Shown here in pieces: positions 53,318 through 62,538 of a stretch of DNA of 64,000 bases (position 1 is the first letter of the stretch; each line of letters opens with the position of its first letter). Below the pieces are notes generated by a model. It searched no databases, was not told the DNA's origin, and worked only from the letters and a program-made list of their open reading frames with translations. The DNA comes from Chitinophagales bacterium. Its GTDB lineage: Bacteria > Bacteroidota > Bacteroidia > Chitinophagales > UBA2359. Where the stretch lies: positions 1-64,000 of the forward strand of contig JACJXU010000004.1 of the NCBI GenBank assembly GCA_020636475.1, given 5' to 3'. The translations under genes were made by a program, and so were the position numbers.

Positions 53318-53794
53318 TTAAGCATTATGATAAGGTTCGTTGCGCAGAATACTAAAAGCGCGATATAGTTGTTCTGCAAAAACAATGCGTATAAGTTGGT
53401 GCGAAAAAGTCATAGGCGAAAGGGATATTTTTTGTGCAGCTTGTGTATATACTTCCTCGCTGAAACCATACGCGCCACCAATAACAAAACACAAATTTTT
53501 TCCCGAATGAGCAACCTTCCATTTGTCTAAGTTTTGGGCAAATACTTCCGAGCTTAGTAGTTTCCCGCCAACGTCCAACAATATCAACACACTCGAAGTA
53601 GGCAACTGCTGTAAGAGTAGTTTTCCTTCGGCGGTTTTTAGTTCTTGGGGCGAAAGAGAAGCTGCATTTTTGATACTGGCAATTTCCATTACTTCAAAAC
53701 GACAGTACCGCGCAATCCGTTTTTGGTAAACGGCAAAGCCTTCTTCCACAAAGTTGAATTGAGTTTTTCCCACCCAAATTAAATTTATCTTCAA
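53318..53794 (-). CDS. rlmH: 23S rRNA (pseudouridine1915-N3)-methyltransferase
   Basis: SPOUT methyltransferase of 158 residues modifying helix 69 of 23S rRNA. INLIWVGKTQFNFVEEG at the N-terminus, LLDVGGKLLSSEVFAQ, CFVIGGAYGFSEEV (SAM knot) and the C-terminal SLSPMTFSHQLIRIVFAEQL, QLYRAF are standard. A -7 box lies 31 bases upstream. Confidence 0.93.
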   Translation of the reverse strand: MKINLIWVGKTQFNFVEEGFAVYQKRIARYCRFEVMEIASIKNAASLSPQELKTAEGKLLLQQLPTSSVLILLDVGGKLLSSEVFAQNLDKWKVAHSGKNLCFVIGGAYGFSEEVYTQAAQKISLSPMTFSHQLIRIVFAEQLYRAFSILRNEPYHNA

Positions 53795-53825
53795 ATATTT
53801 TGTTTTATGGAAACTATTTTTAGCG

Positions 53826-53833
53826 CAAAAGTA
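53826..53833 (-). promoter_or_regulatory. -7 box TACTTTTG for rlmH
   Basis: Minus-strand TAnnTTTG, 31 bases upstream of the rlmH ATG. Confidence 0.5.
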
Positions 53834-53883
53834 ATTATATTCACGAAATTTGTTGTTTCATTCCTATTTTAGCCAATATTTGT

Positions 53884-54348
53884 ATGAGTCTCGGTATTAT
53901 ACTTTTTATCTTATTTCTGAGCTTTTTGTTTATAGCCATTGAAATATTTTTTATTCCCGGCACTACCATTGCGGGTATTATAGGCGTAGTGATGCTTATT
54001 GTAAGTATTGCGCTCAGTTATTCGTATTTGGGAGTCGAAAAAGGCAATATCATCTTGCTGAGTAGCCTTGCTTTGGGCAGCGTACTTACAGTAGTAGGTA
54101 TTCGTTGGTTGCAAAGCAATAAAGTAGGACTCAAAAAAGAACTTACCGGAAAAGTGAATCTGCCCGAAACCGGAAATCTGTCGGTAGGCGAGTTGGGAAA
54201 AACTTTTACTTCCTTGCGCCCTTTTGGCAAAGCTCTTTTTGGCGGAAAAATTATTGATGTACAATCTACCGGAGATTATATTGATGACAACAAAGAAATT
54301 GAAATTGTAAAAATTACGAATCAAGGTATTTTTGTAAATCAAAAATAA
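53884..54348 (+). CDS. NfeD-like membrane protein
   Basis: 154 residues: two or three N-terminal hydrophobic segments (LGIILFILFLSFLFIAIEIF, FIPGTTIAGIIGVVMLIVSI) and a C-terminal soluble OB-like domain (ELTGKVNLPETGNLSVGE, GGKIIDVQSTGDYIDDNKEI) as in short NfeD proteins. NfeD partners with flotillin-like proteins in membrane microdomains, and the next gene is floA, 48 bases on. Confidence 0.8.
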   Translation: MSLGIILFILFLSFLFIAIEIFFIPGTTIAGIIGVVMLIVSIALSYSYLGVEKGNIILLSSLALGSVLTVVGIRWLQSNKVGLKKELTGKVNLPETGNLSVGELGKTFTSLRPFGKALFGGKIIDVQSTGDYIDDNKEIEIVKITNQGIFVNQK

Positions 54349-54396
54349 GTGCGAATATTGTTGAAATTTATTTTTTTATCCTAAATATATAATAGT

Positions 54397-55344
54397 ATGC
54401 TTCCTTACGTTGGATTTGCCTTTTTGGTCCTATTTCTGTTTATGATTTTTCTGTACTACGTACCCATAGGCTTGTGGCTTACAGCCTTGTTTTCAGGCGT
54501 GCGTGTTTCGCTCATACAACTTTTTCTTATGCGCATTCGTAAAGTACCGCCTTCCGTTATTGTCAATGCACTCATCAATTCCAGCAAAGCAGGTATTCCG
54601 CTTACCCGCGACGAACTCGAAGCACACTACTTGGCGGGCGGACGCGTAGATAAGGTAGTGAATGCACTTATTTCCGCCAACAAAGCAAATATAGAATTGG
54701 ATTTCAACGCCGCCACTGCCATCGACCTCGCAGGGCGCGATGTATTTGAGGCAGTACAAGTGTCCGTAAATCCCAAAGTAATCAATACGCCCAGCGTGGC
54801 AGCAATGGCGCGCGATGGTATTCAGCTTATTACCCGTGCGCGTGTAACAGTTCGCGCCAATATCAATCGTTTGGTGGGCGGTGCCGGCGAAGAAACTATT
54901 CTTGCACGCGTAGGCGAAGGTATTGTAAGTAGTATCGGTTCGTCCGAATCGCACAAAGCGGTTTTGGAAAACCCCGACTCTATTTCTAAGGTAGTTTTGG
55001 CAAAAGGCTTAGATGCCGGAACAGCTTTTACCATTCTTTCCATAGATATTGCCGATATTGATGTAGGAAAAAACATTGGCGCGCAGCTACAAATAGACCA
55101 AGCCAATGCCGACAAAAATATTGCCCAAGCCAAAGCCGAAGAACGCCGCGCTATGGCAATAGCCCTTGAGCAAGAAATGAAAGCCAAAGTAATAGAAGCC
55201 GAGTCGCAAATTCCCCAAGCTATTGCCGAGTCGTTTCGCAGTGGCAACTTAGGTATTATGGATTATTACCGCTTGCGCAATATTCAAGCCGATACCAATA
55301 TGCGCAATTCTATTTCGGGCGGAGACCCAGGCGATAAAACCTAA
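54397..55344 (+). CDS. floA: flotillin-like protein FloA
   Basis: 315-residue SPFH/UPF0365 protein that scaffolds functional membrane microdomains. N-terminal membrane hairpin ([20 protein letters not shown]), then [19 protein letters not shown], the central [20 protein letters not shown] and [20 protein letters not shown], and a helical C-terminus rich in Ala/Glu ([20 protein letters not shown]). Pairing with the preceding nfeD-like gene is the usual arrangement. Confidence 0.93.
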   Translation: MLPYVGFAFLVLFLFMIFLYYVPIGLWLTALFSGVRVSLIQLFLMRIRKVPPSVIVNALINSSKAGIPLTRDELEAHYLAGGRVDKVVNALISANKANIELDFNAATAIDLAGRDVFEAVQVSVNPKVINTPSVAAMARDGIQLITRARVTVRANINRLVGGAGEETILARVGEGIVSSIGSSESHKAVLENPDSISKVVLAKGLDAGTAFTILSIDIADIDVGKNIGAQLQIDQANADKNIAQAKAEERRAMAIALEQEMKAKVIEAESQIPQAIAESFRSGNLGIMDYYRLRNIQADTNMRNSISGGDPGDKT

Positions 55345-55402
55345 AAATTTTGCTTAAATTGTTAATAATTGTTACACAGCATTGAATATGGCTTTTTTAT
55401 TA

Positions 55403-55410
55403 TAATTTTG
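55403..55410 (+). promoter_or_regulatory. -7 box TAATTTTG for the Cys-rich secreted protein
   Basis: TAnnTTTG 129 bases upstream of the ATG at 55539, giving a long leader with no recognised structure. Confidence 0.45.
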
Positions 55411-55538
55411 TGCAACAAAATGATTGTTAATTGCGTTTTAACAGAACAAAAGGAATTAAACCGATTGAAAGAAAACTTATCCAACTCAGGTGAGTTACTT
55501 TGTGAATGAAATTTTTTAAAACATTTAAATCAATATCA

Positions 55539-56090
55539 ATGAAAAATCTATTAGTATTAGCAGCGTTTATGTTTTTTGGCGTTACGGCTGCTCATGCGCA
55601 AGCAGGTAAGGCTTGCTGTGCAAAAAAATCAGCTTCGGCTTGTTCTAAATCAAGTACATCCGCAGCGGTGCAATCTGACGTACAAGACGCTGCCATTGTA
55701 CAAAATGAAGATGGAACCTATGATGTGAAAACTGCGGAAGCATTTTTCCGTGCGCAAGGTTACGAAACACAAGTAGATGACCACGGCAACATTAGCGGAA
55801 AAAAAGTAGAAACAACCGGTGACATCAGCAATGTAAAAGCATGTACCCACAGTGGTCGTGTAAGCTACACCGAAACTTGTGGCAAAAGCGGCAAAGTGCT
55901 AAAAACCGAAAACACCAATCTTCGCGAATTGAAAACAGGCGAGTCTGTTTCTAACGAAGCAAAATCGGAAGGTGCTGCAAAAATGGATGGAAAAGCTTGT
56001 TGCTCAAAAAAAGGTGGCGACAAAGCTTGTTGTAGCAAAAAAGACGCTGGAAAATGCGAAAAAGGTGCTAAAAGCGAAGACGCGAAATAA
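55539..56090 (+). CDS. small secreted Cys-rich protein of unknown function
   Basis: 183 residues with a signal peptide (LLVLAAFMFFGVTAAHAQ). The mature N-terminus (AGKACCAKKSASACSKSS) and C-terminus (KACCSKKGGDKACCSKKDAG, KCEKGAK) carry repeated CC-x-KK motifs flanking a ~90-residue core (TAEAFFRAQGYETQVDDHGN, CTHSGRVSYTETCGKSGKVL). The paired Cys could bind metal such as copper or zinc; that is inference. The ATG at 55539 begins the signal sequence; an ATG at 55506 would add 11 residues before it. A clear terminator follows. Confidence 0.7.
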   Translation: MKNLLVLAAFMFFGVTAAHAQAGKACCAKKSASACSKSSTSAAVQSDVQDAAIVQNEDGTYDVKTAEAFFRAQGYETQVDDHGNISGKKVETTGDISNVKACTHSGRVSYTETCGKSGKVLKTENTNLRELKTGESVSNEAKSEGAAKMDGKACCSKKGGDKACCSKKDAGKCEKGAKSEDAK

Positions 56091-56118
56091 GCAGTAATTT
56101 TTTATAAAAGTTTTACCG

Positions 56119-56153
56119 AAAAGCCGAATGAGCAAAATGCTTGTTCGGCTTTT
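56119..56153 (+). terminator. rho-independent terminator
   Basis: Perfect 10-bp stem AAAAGCCGAA / TTCGGCTTTT around a 15-base loop that itself can pair AGCA with TGCT; the stem ends in T residues. It lies 28 bases after the Cys-rich protein stop and, being symmetric, could also serve rpe from the other side. Confidence 0.8.
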
Positions 56154-56156
56154 TGT

Positions 56157-56837
56157 TTATACGATGGTCGAAGAGGTATTACAATGTTTTAAGGCACTAA
56201 TTGCCTTTGCTGGTTCTTTGGCAGAAAAAACGCTACTGCCGGCTACCAGCACATCGGCTCCTGCTTGTACCAAAGCTGCCGCATTCTGCAAATCCACGCC
56301 CCCATCTATTTCAATCAATGCCGAAGCATTGCGTGCAATCAATTTTTCTTTTAGTACGCGTACTTTTCGATACGTGTTTTCGATAAAACGCTGCCCGCCA
56401 AAACCCGGATTTACCGACATAATCAATACCAAATCAACTTCCGTTAAAATATCGTCCAACAAATTCACCGAAGTATGTGGATTGAGGACAACGCCGGCTT
56501 TGCAACCCAAACTTTTTATGGCAGCAATACTGCGATGCAAATGTGTGCAGGCTTCGTAATGCACCGAAATAAGGTGCGCACCCGCTTGGGCAAATCGTTG
56601 TAAATACCTGTCAGGCTCATTTATCATCAAATGTACATCTAAGGGTTTGGTGCTACTTTTTCGAATAGCCTCTATTACCGGAAATCCAAACGAAAAATTA
56701 GGAACGAAGCTACCGTCCATTATATCCAAATGCAGCCAGTCGGCTTCCGAATCATTAAGCATTTGCACACTCTGGTTCAAAAAACCAAAGTCCGCAGCCA
56801 AAATAGACGGAGCTACTAGGGGAGTTTTTTGTTGCAT
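56157..56837 (-). CDS. rpe: ribulose-phosphate 3-epimerase
   Basis: TIM-barrel epimerase of the pentose phosphate pathway interconverting ribulose 5-phosphate and xylulose 5-phosphate. VAPSILAADFGFLNQSVQML, WLHLDIMDGSFVPNFSFG (metal ligands His and Asp), DVHLMINEPDRY, VMSVNPGFGGQ-like SVNPGFGGQRFI and IEIDGGVDLQNAAALVQAGA are all present. The length of 226 residues is normal. Confidence 0.95.
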   Translation of the reverse strand: MQQKTPLVAPSILAADFGFLNQSVQMLNDSEADWLHLDIMDGSFVPNFSFGFPVIEAIRKSSTKPLDVHLMINEPDRYLQRFAQAGAHLISVHYEACTHLHRSIAAIKSLGCKAGVVLNPHTSVNLLDDILTEVDLVLIMSVNPGFGGQRFIENTYRKVRVLKEKLIARNASALIEIDGGVDLQNAAALVQAGADVLVAGSSVFSAKEPAKAISALKHCNTSSTIV

Positions 56838-56872
56838 ATTTCGTAAAAAACTAAAAAATTGGGCTTAAAATA

Positions 56873-56880
56873 CAAATATA
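56873..56880 (-). promoter_or_regulatory. -7 box TATATTTG for rpe
   Basis: Minus-strand TAnnTTTG, 35 bases upstream of the rpe ATG. Confidence 0.5.
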
Positions 56881-56984
56881 ACCCATCGTGCGGAATGCAC
56901 CAAAAGTGAAGATTTCGTAGCGCGGTTTTTAGGGAAAGGAAATTTAGGTTTTTTGCAAAGCAATGCTCACACTTAGTGAAAATA

Positions 56985-57452
56985 TTACCCTTTTAGCTCG
57001 TCGGTAGAATAAATATTAGGATAAAGTGCCAAATTGTAGTCGAAAAGTTCTTCCGGTTTAAAAAATCTGGCAACTTCTAACTTCGCCGTTTCAAGGCTGT
57101 CCGAAGCGTGTACAATATTAGTTTGGATGCTCATCGCAAAATCGCCGCGAATAGTACCTACTTGTGCTTCTCTTGCTTTGGTAATGCCACAAAGTCTTCT
57201 CACCGTTTCCACACTATCTAATCCTTCTATGGCACAAGCAATAACGGGCGTGGATTTCATAAAATCGGCAATACCCTTAAAAAATGGCTTGTCGGCAATG
57301 TGAGCGTAATGCTCTTTCAAAAGCGCGTCAGTTAGTTGCAACATTTTAATTCCCGCAACTTTCAGTCCTTTTTGCTCAAAACGGCTCAATACTTTTCCGG
57401 CAAGACCTCTTTGAATAGCATCGGGCTTAATTAAAATTAATGTTCTTTCCAT
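56985..57452 (-). CDS. ndk: nucleoside-diphosphate kinase
   Basis: 155 residues; balances NTP pools by phosphoryl transfer through a phospho-His. TLILIKPDAIQRGLAGKVLS, the nucleotide-contact GTIRGDFAM and catalytic NIVHASDS with His115 are in place. The C-terminus is slightly longer than in short NDKs, as usual for this phylum. Confidence 0.95.
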   Translation of the reverse strand: MERTLILIKPDAIQRGLAGKVLSRFEQKGLKVAGIKMLQLTDALLKEHYAHIADKPFFKGIADFMKSTPVIACAIEGLDSVETVRRLCGITKAREAQVGTIRGDFAMSIQTNIVHASDSLETAKLEVARFFKPEELFDYNLALYPNIYSTDELKG

Positions 57453-57487
57453 TGGATAAAATCTTTATAGAGTTATTTTTAAAGCTG

Positions 57488-57495
57488 CAAAAGTA
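57488..57495 (-). promoter_or_regulatory. -7 box TACTTTTG for ndk
   Basis: Minus-strand TAnnTTTG, 35 bases upstream of the ndk ATG. Confidence 0.5.
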
Positions 57496-57610
57496 CAAAT
57501 TTCACGGCATCATCTGCAAGAATTGATAAAAATAAAATAATAGCTTTCAATTTCCTGAAAAATTGCCTCAATTCGGCTAATTCATAATATTTCCGTTTAA
57601 GAGGTAGTTA

Positions 57611-57909
57611 TACTAAAATCGAATAGCTATTGCGTATTAGAAAAGGTAAAAATCTTTTTTCGTAGTATAGCAGTTTTGGGGCGTTAAAAATTTTTGAAGC
57701 CTTGGAAAAAATTTAGCCCCAAAACTGCGGTTTTGCCCTGCAAGGGCAAAAATACCTTGAAAAAACTGTCGTTTCTTTTGCTTCGTTTTCTTTGGACAAG
57801 CAAAGAAAATGAAGAAGCCCTAAGTATAGATATGCCTCCAAACTTGTAGGGCGAGTACTTACCCTTAATAATACCTAAACCAATACGCAACTTTCATACG
57901 GTTTTGGTA
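57611..57909. mobile_element. MITE-like repeat, copy 2
   Basis: 299 bp, closely similar along its whole length to 43294-43591 and in the same orientation. It has the same terminal inverted repeats and the same TTA on both sides, lies in the 531-base gap between ndk and guaB, and leaves both genes intact. Spots of difference include the internal CCCC...GGGG hairpin region (GCCCTGCAAGGGC here, ACCCCAACGGGGC there). Confidence 0.75.
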
Positions 57910-57972
57910 TTATTCAAACCTTCTTTTAAAAAAAATGACCTAAAGCGGCTACAAAATTTTTCCAAAATGCTG

Positions 57973-57980
57973 TAACTTTG
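57973..57980 (+). promoter_or_regulatory. -7 box TAACTTTG three bases before the guaB ATG
   Basis: Exact TAnnTTTG. With usual -7 box geometry, transcription would start at or next to the A of the ATG at 57984, which predicts a leaderless or nearly leaderless guaB mRNA. Confidence 0.45.
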
Positions 57981-57983
57981 CAA

Positions 57984-59474
57984 ATGGAAAATAGAAACAC
58001 CTCTTCAGCCCAATCCTCCAACCGTATCATTGCCTACGGGCTCACCTTCGACGACGTATTGCTTTTGCCTGCATATTCCGAAGTATTGCCACACACCGTA
58101 AGTTTGCAAACGCAGCTTAGTCGCCATATTTCGCTCAATATTCCTATTGTATCGGCAGCAATGGATACCGTTACCGAATCGAGTTTGGCTATTTCGCTTG
58201 CTCGCGAAGGCGGCATTGGTATTTTGCACAAAAATATGAGTATAAAACGCCAAGCCGAAGAAGTACGCAGGGTAAAACGTTCCGAAAGTGGACTCATTAC
58301 CGACCCGATAACGCTACACGCTACTGCTACAATGGGCGAAGCACTAAAGTTGATGCACGAAAATAAAATTGGCGGAATTCCAATTGTAGATAACCAAAAA
58401 AAGCTTTGTGGCATTCTTACCAATCGCGATTTGCGTTTTGAACAAAACTATACCCGCCCGATAAGCGAAATGATGACGCAAGAAAATCTTATTACAGCAC
58501 CGGAAGGCACTACTTTGGTACAAGCCGAGGCGATTTTGAAAAAACATAAAATAGAAAAACTGCCCGTAGTGCGCAAAGACGGCACCCTCGCCGGACTGAT
58601 TACTTACAAAGATATTATTCGTTTGTCCAAAAATCCTTTGTCGTGCAAAGATGCCTTGGGGCGACTGCGCGTGGGTGCAGCGGTAGGCGTAGGCAAAGAA
58701 ACTTTTGAACGCGTACAAGCACTATTAGATGTAGGCGTTGATGTAGTGTGTGTAGATACAGCGCACGGACATTCCAAAGGCGTAATTGATACGGTGAGAG
58801 AAATAAAAAACACTTTTTCGGGCATTGAACTCATTGCCGGAAATATTGCTACGGCGGCGGCGGCGCAAGCATTGGTTGACGCAGGTGCCGATGCCGTGAA
58901 AGTGGGCGTAGGTCCGGGTTCTATCTGTACTACGCGTATTATTGCAGGCGTGGGCGTGCCGCAACTTTCGGCGGTAATGAATGTAGCCGAAGCATTGCAA
59001 AATACCGATGTCCCGGTAATTGCCGATGGCGGTATTCGCTATTCTGGCGATATTGTAAAAGCCCTGGCGGCAGGTGCCAGCAGTATTATGGCAGGTTCGT
59101 TGTTTGCCGGCGTGGAAGAGTCGCCGGGCGAGGTGATTATTTACGAAGGACGAAAATTTAAAACCTATCGCGGTATGGGTTCTATCGAAGCAATGGCAGA
59201 AGGCAGCAAAGACCGCTACTTTCAGGAAACACAAAGCGATAGCAAAAAATTGGTTCCCGAAGGCGTAGTTGGTCGCTTGCCCTACAAAGGATATTTGTCC
59301 GAAGTAGTACTACAATATATTGGTGGTATTCGCGCGGCAATGGGCTATTGTGGAGCACCTACTGTAAAAGACCTTCGCCGAAATGAATTTGTGCAAATAA
59401 GCACAGCAGGCATACGCGAAAGTCATGTACACGATGTAGTAATTACCAACGAAGCACCAAATTATTATCGCTAA
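57984..59474 (+). CDS. guaB: IMP dehydrogenase
   Basis: Oxidises IMP to XMP, the committed step to [20 protein letters not shown] at the N-terminus, tandem CBS domains around residues 95-215 ([20 protein letters not shown]), the catalytic loop [15 protein letters not shown] with its Cys, [19 protein letters not shown] and the flap [11 protein letters not shown] prefer the ATG at 57984 over a TTG at 57978. No other Met occurs before the IMPDH core. Confidence 0.95.
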   Translation: MENRNTSSAQSSNRIIAYGLTFDDVLLLPAYSEVLPHTVSLQTQLSRHISLNIPIVSAAMDTVTESSLAISLAREGGIGILHKNMSIKRQAEEVRRVKRSESGLITDPITLHATATMGEALKLMHENKIGGIPIVDNQKKLCGILTNRDLRFEQNYTRPISEMMTQENLITAPEGTTLVQAEAILKKHKIEKLPVVRKDGTLAGLITYKDIIRLSKNPLSCKDALGRLRVGAAVGVGKETFERVQALLDVGVDVVCVDTAHGHSKGVIDTVREIKNTFSGIELIAGNIATAAAAQALVDAGADAVKVGVGPGSICTTRIIAGVGVPQLSAVMNVAEALQNTDVPVIADGGIRYSGDIVKALAAGASSIMAGSLFAGVEESPGEVIIYEGRKFKTYRGMGSIEAMAEGSKDRYFQETQSDSKKLVPEGVVGRLPYKGYLSEVVLQYIGGIRAAMGYCGAPTVKDLRRNEFVQISTAGIRESHVHDVVITNEAPNYYR

Positions 59475-59570
59475 AAAATAATATTTCGTCTGGTAGGGGA
59501 ATATGTGTAAACGTTTTTTTAAACATTTCACGCAGTCTCCTTTTTTTAACCAAAAAATAAAAGAAAAAAT

Positions 59571-60371
59571 ATGCAGGCATGGCGCAAAAGAATGCACGAA
59601 ATAATATTTGAAGCCGATACTCCCGCAGGAAAATCCTTTGATGTGTGGCTGTTAGTGCTTATACTGCTGAGCTTGGTTATTGTAACCCTCGAAAGCGTAG
59701 AAAGCATTGACCTTGTGTGGGGAAAATGGCTCAATGTTGCCGAATGGACCATAACTATTTTGTTTACCATAGAATATATTTTGCGTATTATTTCGGTAAA
59801 AAAACCTTGGGGCTATATCTTTAGTTTTTATGGTATAATCGACCTTATTTCGGTACTGCCTTCTTATATAAGTTTACTCATTCCCGGTTCGCACTATTTT
59901 ATGGTTTTGCGGAGTTTGCGTTTTGTGCGTTTGTTCAAAGTATTAAAACTACACCAATTTGCGGGCGAGGGAAATGTTTTGTTAGATGCACTTAAAGCCA
60001 GCCGACATAAAATAACCGTTTTTTTGGTGGTGGTTATCTGTCTGGCAATGATTATGGGAACAGTAATGTATATAGTAGAAGGCAAAGAACACGGCTTTTC
60101 TAACATTCCCGTCAGTATATACTGGGCTATTGTAACGCTCACAACGGTAGGTTATGGCGATATTTCTCCCGCAACACCTTTGGGACAATTCATCGCTTCG
60201 CTGATTATGATAATGGGCTATGGAATTATTGCCGTTCCTACGGGTATTGTTAGTTCAGAACTGGCAAAACAAACCATCACTTCCACCAATACGCAGACTT
60301 GCCAAAGTTGTGGCAGAGAAGGACACGCCGATGATGCTTTATTTTGTAAATATTGTGGACACATTTTATAA
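59571..60371 (+). CDS. voltage-gated-type K+ channel with C-terminal zinc ribbon
   Basis: 266 residues with six membrane helices. S4 has spaced arginines (VLRSLRFVRLFKVLKL) and the pore has the K+ selectivity filter TTVGYGD (near residue 193). The last ~30 residues form a zinc ribbon (CQSCGREGHADDALFCKYCG), an uncommon addition replacing the longer cytoplasmic regulatory domains of other channels. It starts at ATG 59571 and is followed after 9 bases by the DUF6702 gene. Confidence 0.88.
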   Translation: MQAWRKRMHEIIFEADTPAGKSFDVWLLVLILLSLVIVTLESVESIDLVWGKWLNVAEWTITILFTIEYILRIISVKKPWGYIFSFYGIIDLISVLPSYISLLIPGSHYFMVLRSLRFVRLFKVLKLHQFAGEGNVLLDALKASRHKITVFLVVVICLAMIMGTVMYIVEGKEHGFSNIPVSIYWAIVTLTTVGYGDISPATPLGQFIASLIMIMGYGIIAVPTGIVSSELAKQTITSTNTQTCQSCGREGHADDALFCKYCGHIL

Positions 60372-60380
60372 GTTTCTTTG

Positions 60381-60896
60381 ATGAAAAAAATAGTATTTTC
60401 CGCCAAATACCTATGCATACTTGTCTTGTTTTTCCTATTGGGAAATGCAAAGGCTGCCGATTTTCACGAATTTTATGTAAGTTTGTTTGAAATAAACTAT
60501 AATACTGCCCGTCAACGGGTAGAAATAAGCATTAGAGTATTTACCGAAGATGCCGAAAATGCACTATCGTGTTTTAGCGGCGAAGACATAAGTTGGTACA
60601 CGCACAAAGCTGCCGCCGACTCTGTTGTGCAACAATATCTGGCAGAAAAACTCACATTTACCGAAAATAAAACCAAAATTGCTTATACCTACTTAGGAAG
60701 TGAAACCCGCGATGACCAAACTTGGCTATATGTAGAAATTGATAAAATTCCCGAAAGTGAATGGAACATAAGTTGCAGTTTTTTTACCGAAATGTGGAAC
60801 AACCAAATCAATATTTTTTATATTCGGGAAAATCAGGAAAACCGAGAAAGTATTTATTTAAGCCGAAATAAAACCACTGCCTCTTTTTCTTTTTAA
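60381..60896 (+). CDS. DUF6702 family secreted protein
   Basis: 171 residues with a signal peptide (LCILVLFFLLGNAKAADF). The core FHEFYVSLFEINYNTARQRV, EISIRVFTEDAENAL and TYLGSETRDDQTWLYVEID match the DUF6702 pattern of Bacteroidota, function unknown. The ATG at 60381 is preferred over a TTG at 60378. Close behind the channel gene, so probably one transcript. Confidence 0.7.
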   Translation: MKKIVFSAKYLCILVLFFLLGNAKAADFHEFYVSLFEINYNTARQRVEISIRVFTEDAENALSCFSGEDISWYTHKAAADSVVQQYLAEKLTFTENKTKIAYTYLGSETRDDQTWLYVEIDKIPESEWNISCSFFTEMWNNQINIFYIRENQENRESIYLSRNKTTASFSF

Positions 60897-60934
60897 AAAT
60901 TACTTTTTTATAAAAAATATAAACCATCAACATT

Positions 60935-62518
60935 TTGAAACAACAACGCAACAGCCTATTGGAAAATAAAATAAGCTGGAGTGTATGTGTATGGATTTTG
61001 ATTGCTCAAACACTTGCGGGACAGGATTTTTCTTTAATAAAAAAACTAAAAATAGGAAACATCGGAGACGATAAGCTGAGCAATGTAGCCTATATTGCAG
61101 AAACCCAGACTTGGTTTATTGCCGGAACGAGCAACTCTCAGCAAGCGGAATTTAGCAACAACCACGGCGGCTACGACACTTGGTGTGTCGCTCTGAACGA
61201 CACTACTGTACTGTGGCAACAAGTTTATGGCTCGGCAGGCAACGATTTGGTGAAAAATGTGTTGCAAACTCCCTACGGAATGCTTGTAATTGGCGCAAAC
61301 GCCGATACCATTAATCAACAATTTTGGGGCGGAAACACAGACATCTGGCTGATGATGCTCAATCCACAAACCGGCGCAATAGTCTGGCAAAAAACCTACG
61401 GCGGTAGCGGAGACGATGTTGGCATTGGCGCACTGCTGCGCAGCGACGGCAGCATACTTATTGCCGCCACAACTACTTCGGCTGACGGGCAAATAAACAA
61501 CGCTTTGGGCAAGGAAGATATTTGGCTTTTTGCGATAAGCGAAAATGGCGAAATATTAGAGCAAAAAACCCTTGGCGGTAGCAACGACGACGAAACTGCG
61601 CAACTGTTGCAAACATCCGACCAACAAATAATGCTCTTAGCTTCCAGTCGCTCCGAAGATGGTACATTTACCAACAACATCGGCTCGAAAGATATTTGTA
61701 TGCTGGCACTAAATGAAAACTTAGACCTACTTTGGGTGCAAAATTATGGCGGTACTTTTGCCGAAACAGCCAAAAGTTTTTGTCAAACGCCCGATGGTGG
61801 ATTTGCCGTTGTGGGCGAAACTTTCTCGACCGATTTGCCCAATTATCACAATAGCGGCGACTTTTTATTGCTAAAAACCGATGCGCAAGGCAATCAGCAA
61901 TGGATAAAAGCGATGGGCGGCTCATTGTCGGATATTCCTGCCAAAATTGCTGTGTGGAACGAGCAACTCGTTTTTGTAGGTGCAAGTCTGTCGTTCGATG
62001 GCGACCTGCCGGCAACACATTTGTCCTACGATATAGTGTTGGGTGTGGTAAGTGCCGAAAATGGAAATTTGCTTCAGGCGTATGCTTGGGGCGGCAGCCG
62101 TTGGGATATTCCCAACGATTTGTTTATTCAAAATGATGCACAGCAAATACTTATTGTTGCCGACTCCGACTCCATTGACGGCGACATGGTAGAAGGAGGC
62201 AAAAAAGACGGCAATCATGAGGCGTGGCTACTTTTTTTAGATGCAGCCAATAGCTTTATTTCGTTAAACAATAATTTTTCGTTGCAAGCCTACCCAAATC
62301 CGGCAAATGTGGGAGAAATAGTACGCGTTCCAATCGAAAATACTGCGGAACTGTCGTATCAGGTGGTGGATATTAAAGGAAAAGTATGTGTTCCTTTGCA
62401 ACAAATTCCCGCCGGAACAGGAGTAATTCAACTACAATTTGGGCTAAAAAACATTTATTTTATAAGATTTTTTACAAAAAATAAGTTTTTGAATTATTTA
62501 AAAGTGACGGTATTATAA
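60935..62518 (+). CDS. T9SS-sorted beta-repeat protein
   Basis: 527 residues. A signal-like N-terminus (ISWSVCVWILIAQTLAGQ) is followed by about six ~55-residue repeats of the type W-x4-GGS-x2-D...T-x-DGG-x-xGx-T-S-x-DG (VWQKTYGGSGDDVGIGALLR, LLWVQNYGGTFAETAKSF, QWIKAMGGSLSDIPAKIAV), probably a beta-propeller. The last ~75 residues are a type A T9SS sorting domain (LQAYPNPANVGEIVRVP). The start is TTG at 60935; no ATG fits. It should be surface-exposed or secreted. Confidence 0.82.
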   Translation: MKQQRNSLLENKISWSVCVWILIAQTLAGQDFSLIKKLKIGNIGDDKLSNVAYIAETQTWFIAGTSNSQQAEFSNNHGGYDTWCVALNDTTVLWQQVYGSAGNDLVKNVLQTPYGMLVIGANADTINQQFWGGNTDIWLMMLNPQTGAIVWQKTYGGSGDDVGIGALLRSDGSILIAATTTSADGQINNALGKEDIWLFAISENGEILEQKTLGGSNDDETAQLLQTSDQQIMLLASSRSEDGTFTNNIGSKDICMLALNENLDLLWVQNYGGTFAETAKSFCQTPDGGFAVVGETFSTDLPNYHNSGDFLLLKTDAQGNQQWIKAMGGSLSDIPAKIAVWNEQLVFVGASLSFDGDLPATHLSYDIVLGVVSAENGNLLQAYAWGGSRWDIPNDLFIQNDAQQILIVADSDSIDGDMVEGGKKDGNHEAWLLFLDAANSFISLNNNFSLQAYPNPANVGEIVRVPIENTAELSYQVVDIKGKVCVPLQQIPAGTGVIQLQFGLKNIYFIRFFTKNKFLNYLKVTVL

Positions 62519-62538
62519 AAATATGGCGCGATATTTTT
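62517..62538 (+). terminator. AT hairpin after the T9SS repeat protein
   Basis: Perfect 8-bp stem AAAAATAT / ATATTTTT with loop GGCGCG overlaps the stop codon and ends in T residues. Stem is all A-T, so moderate support only. Confidence 0.45.

Noticed and set aside
43366..57890. Two nearly identical 68-residue frames on the minus strand (43366-43572 and 57684-57890)
   Set aside because: They are the same inner part of the two MITE copies. No start context, domain or -7 box supports expression; similarity follows from the repeat, not from protein conservation.
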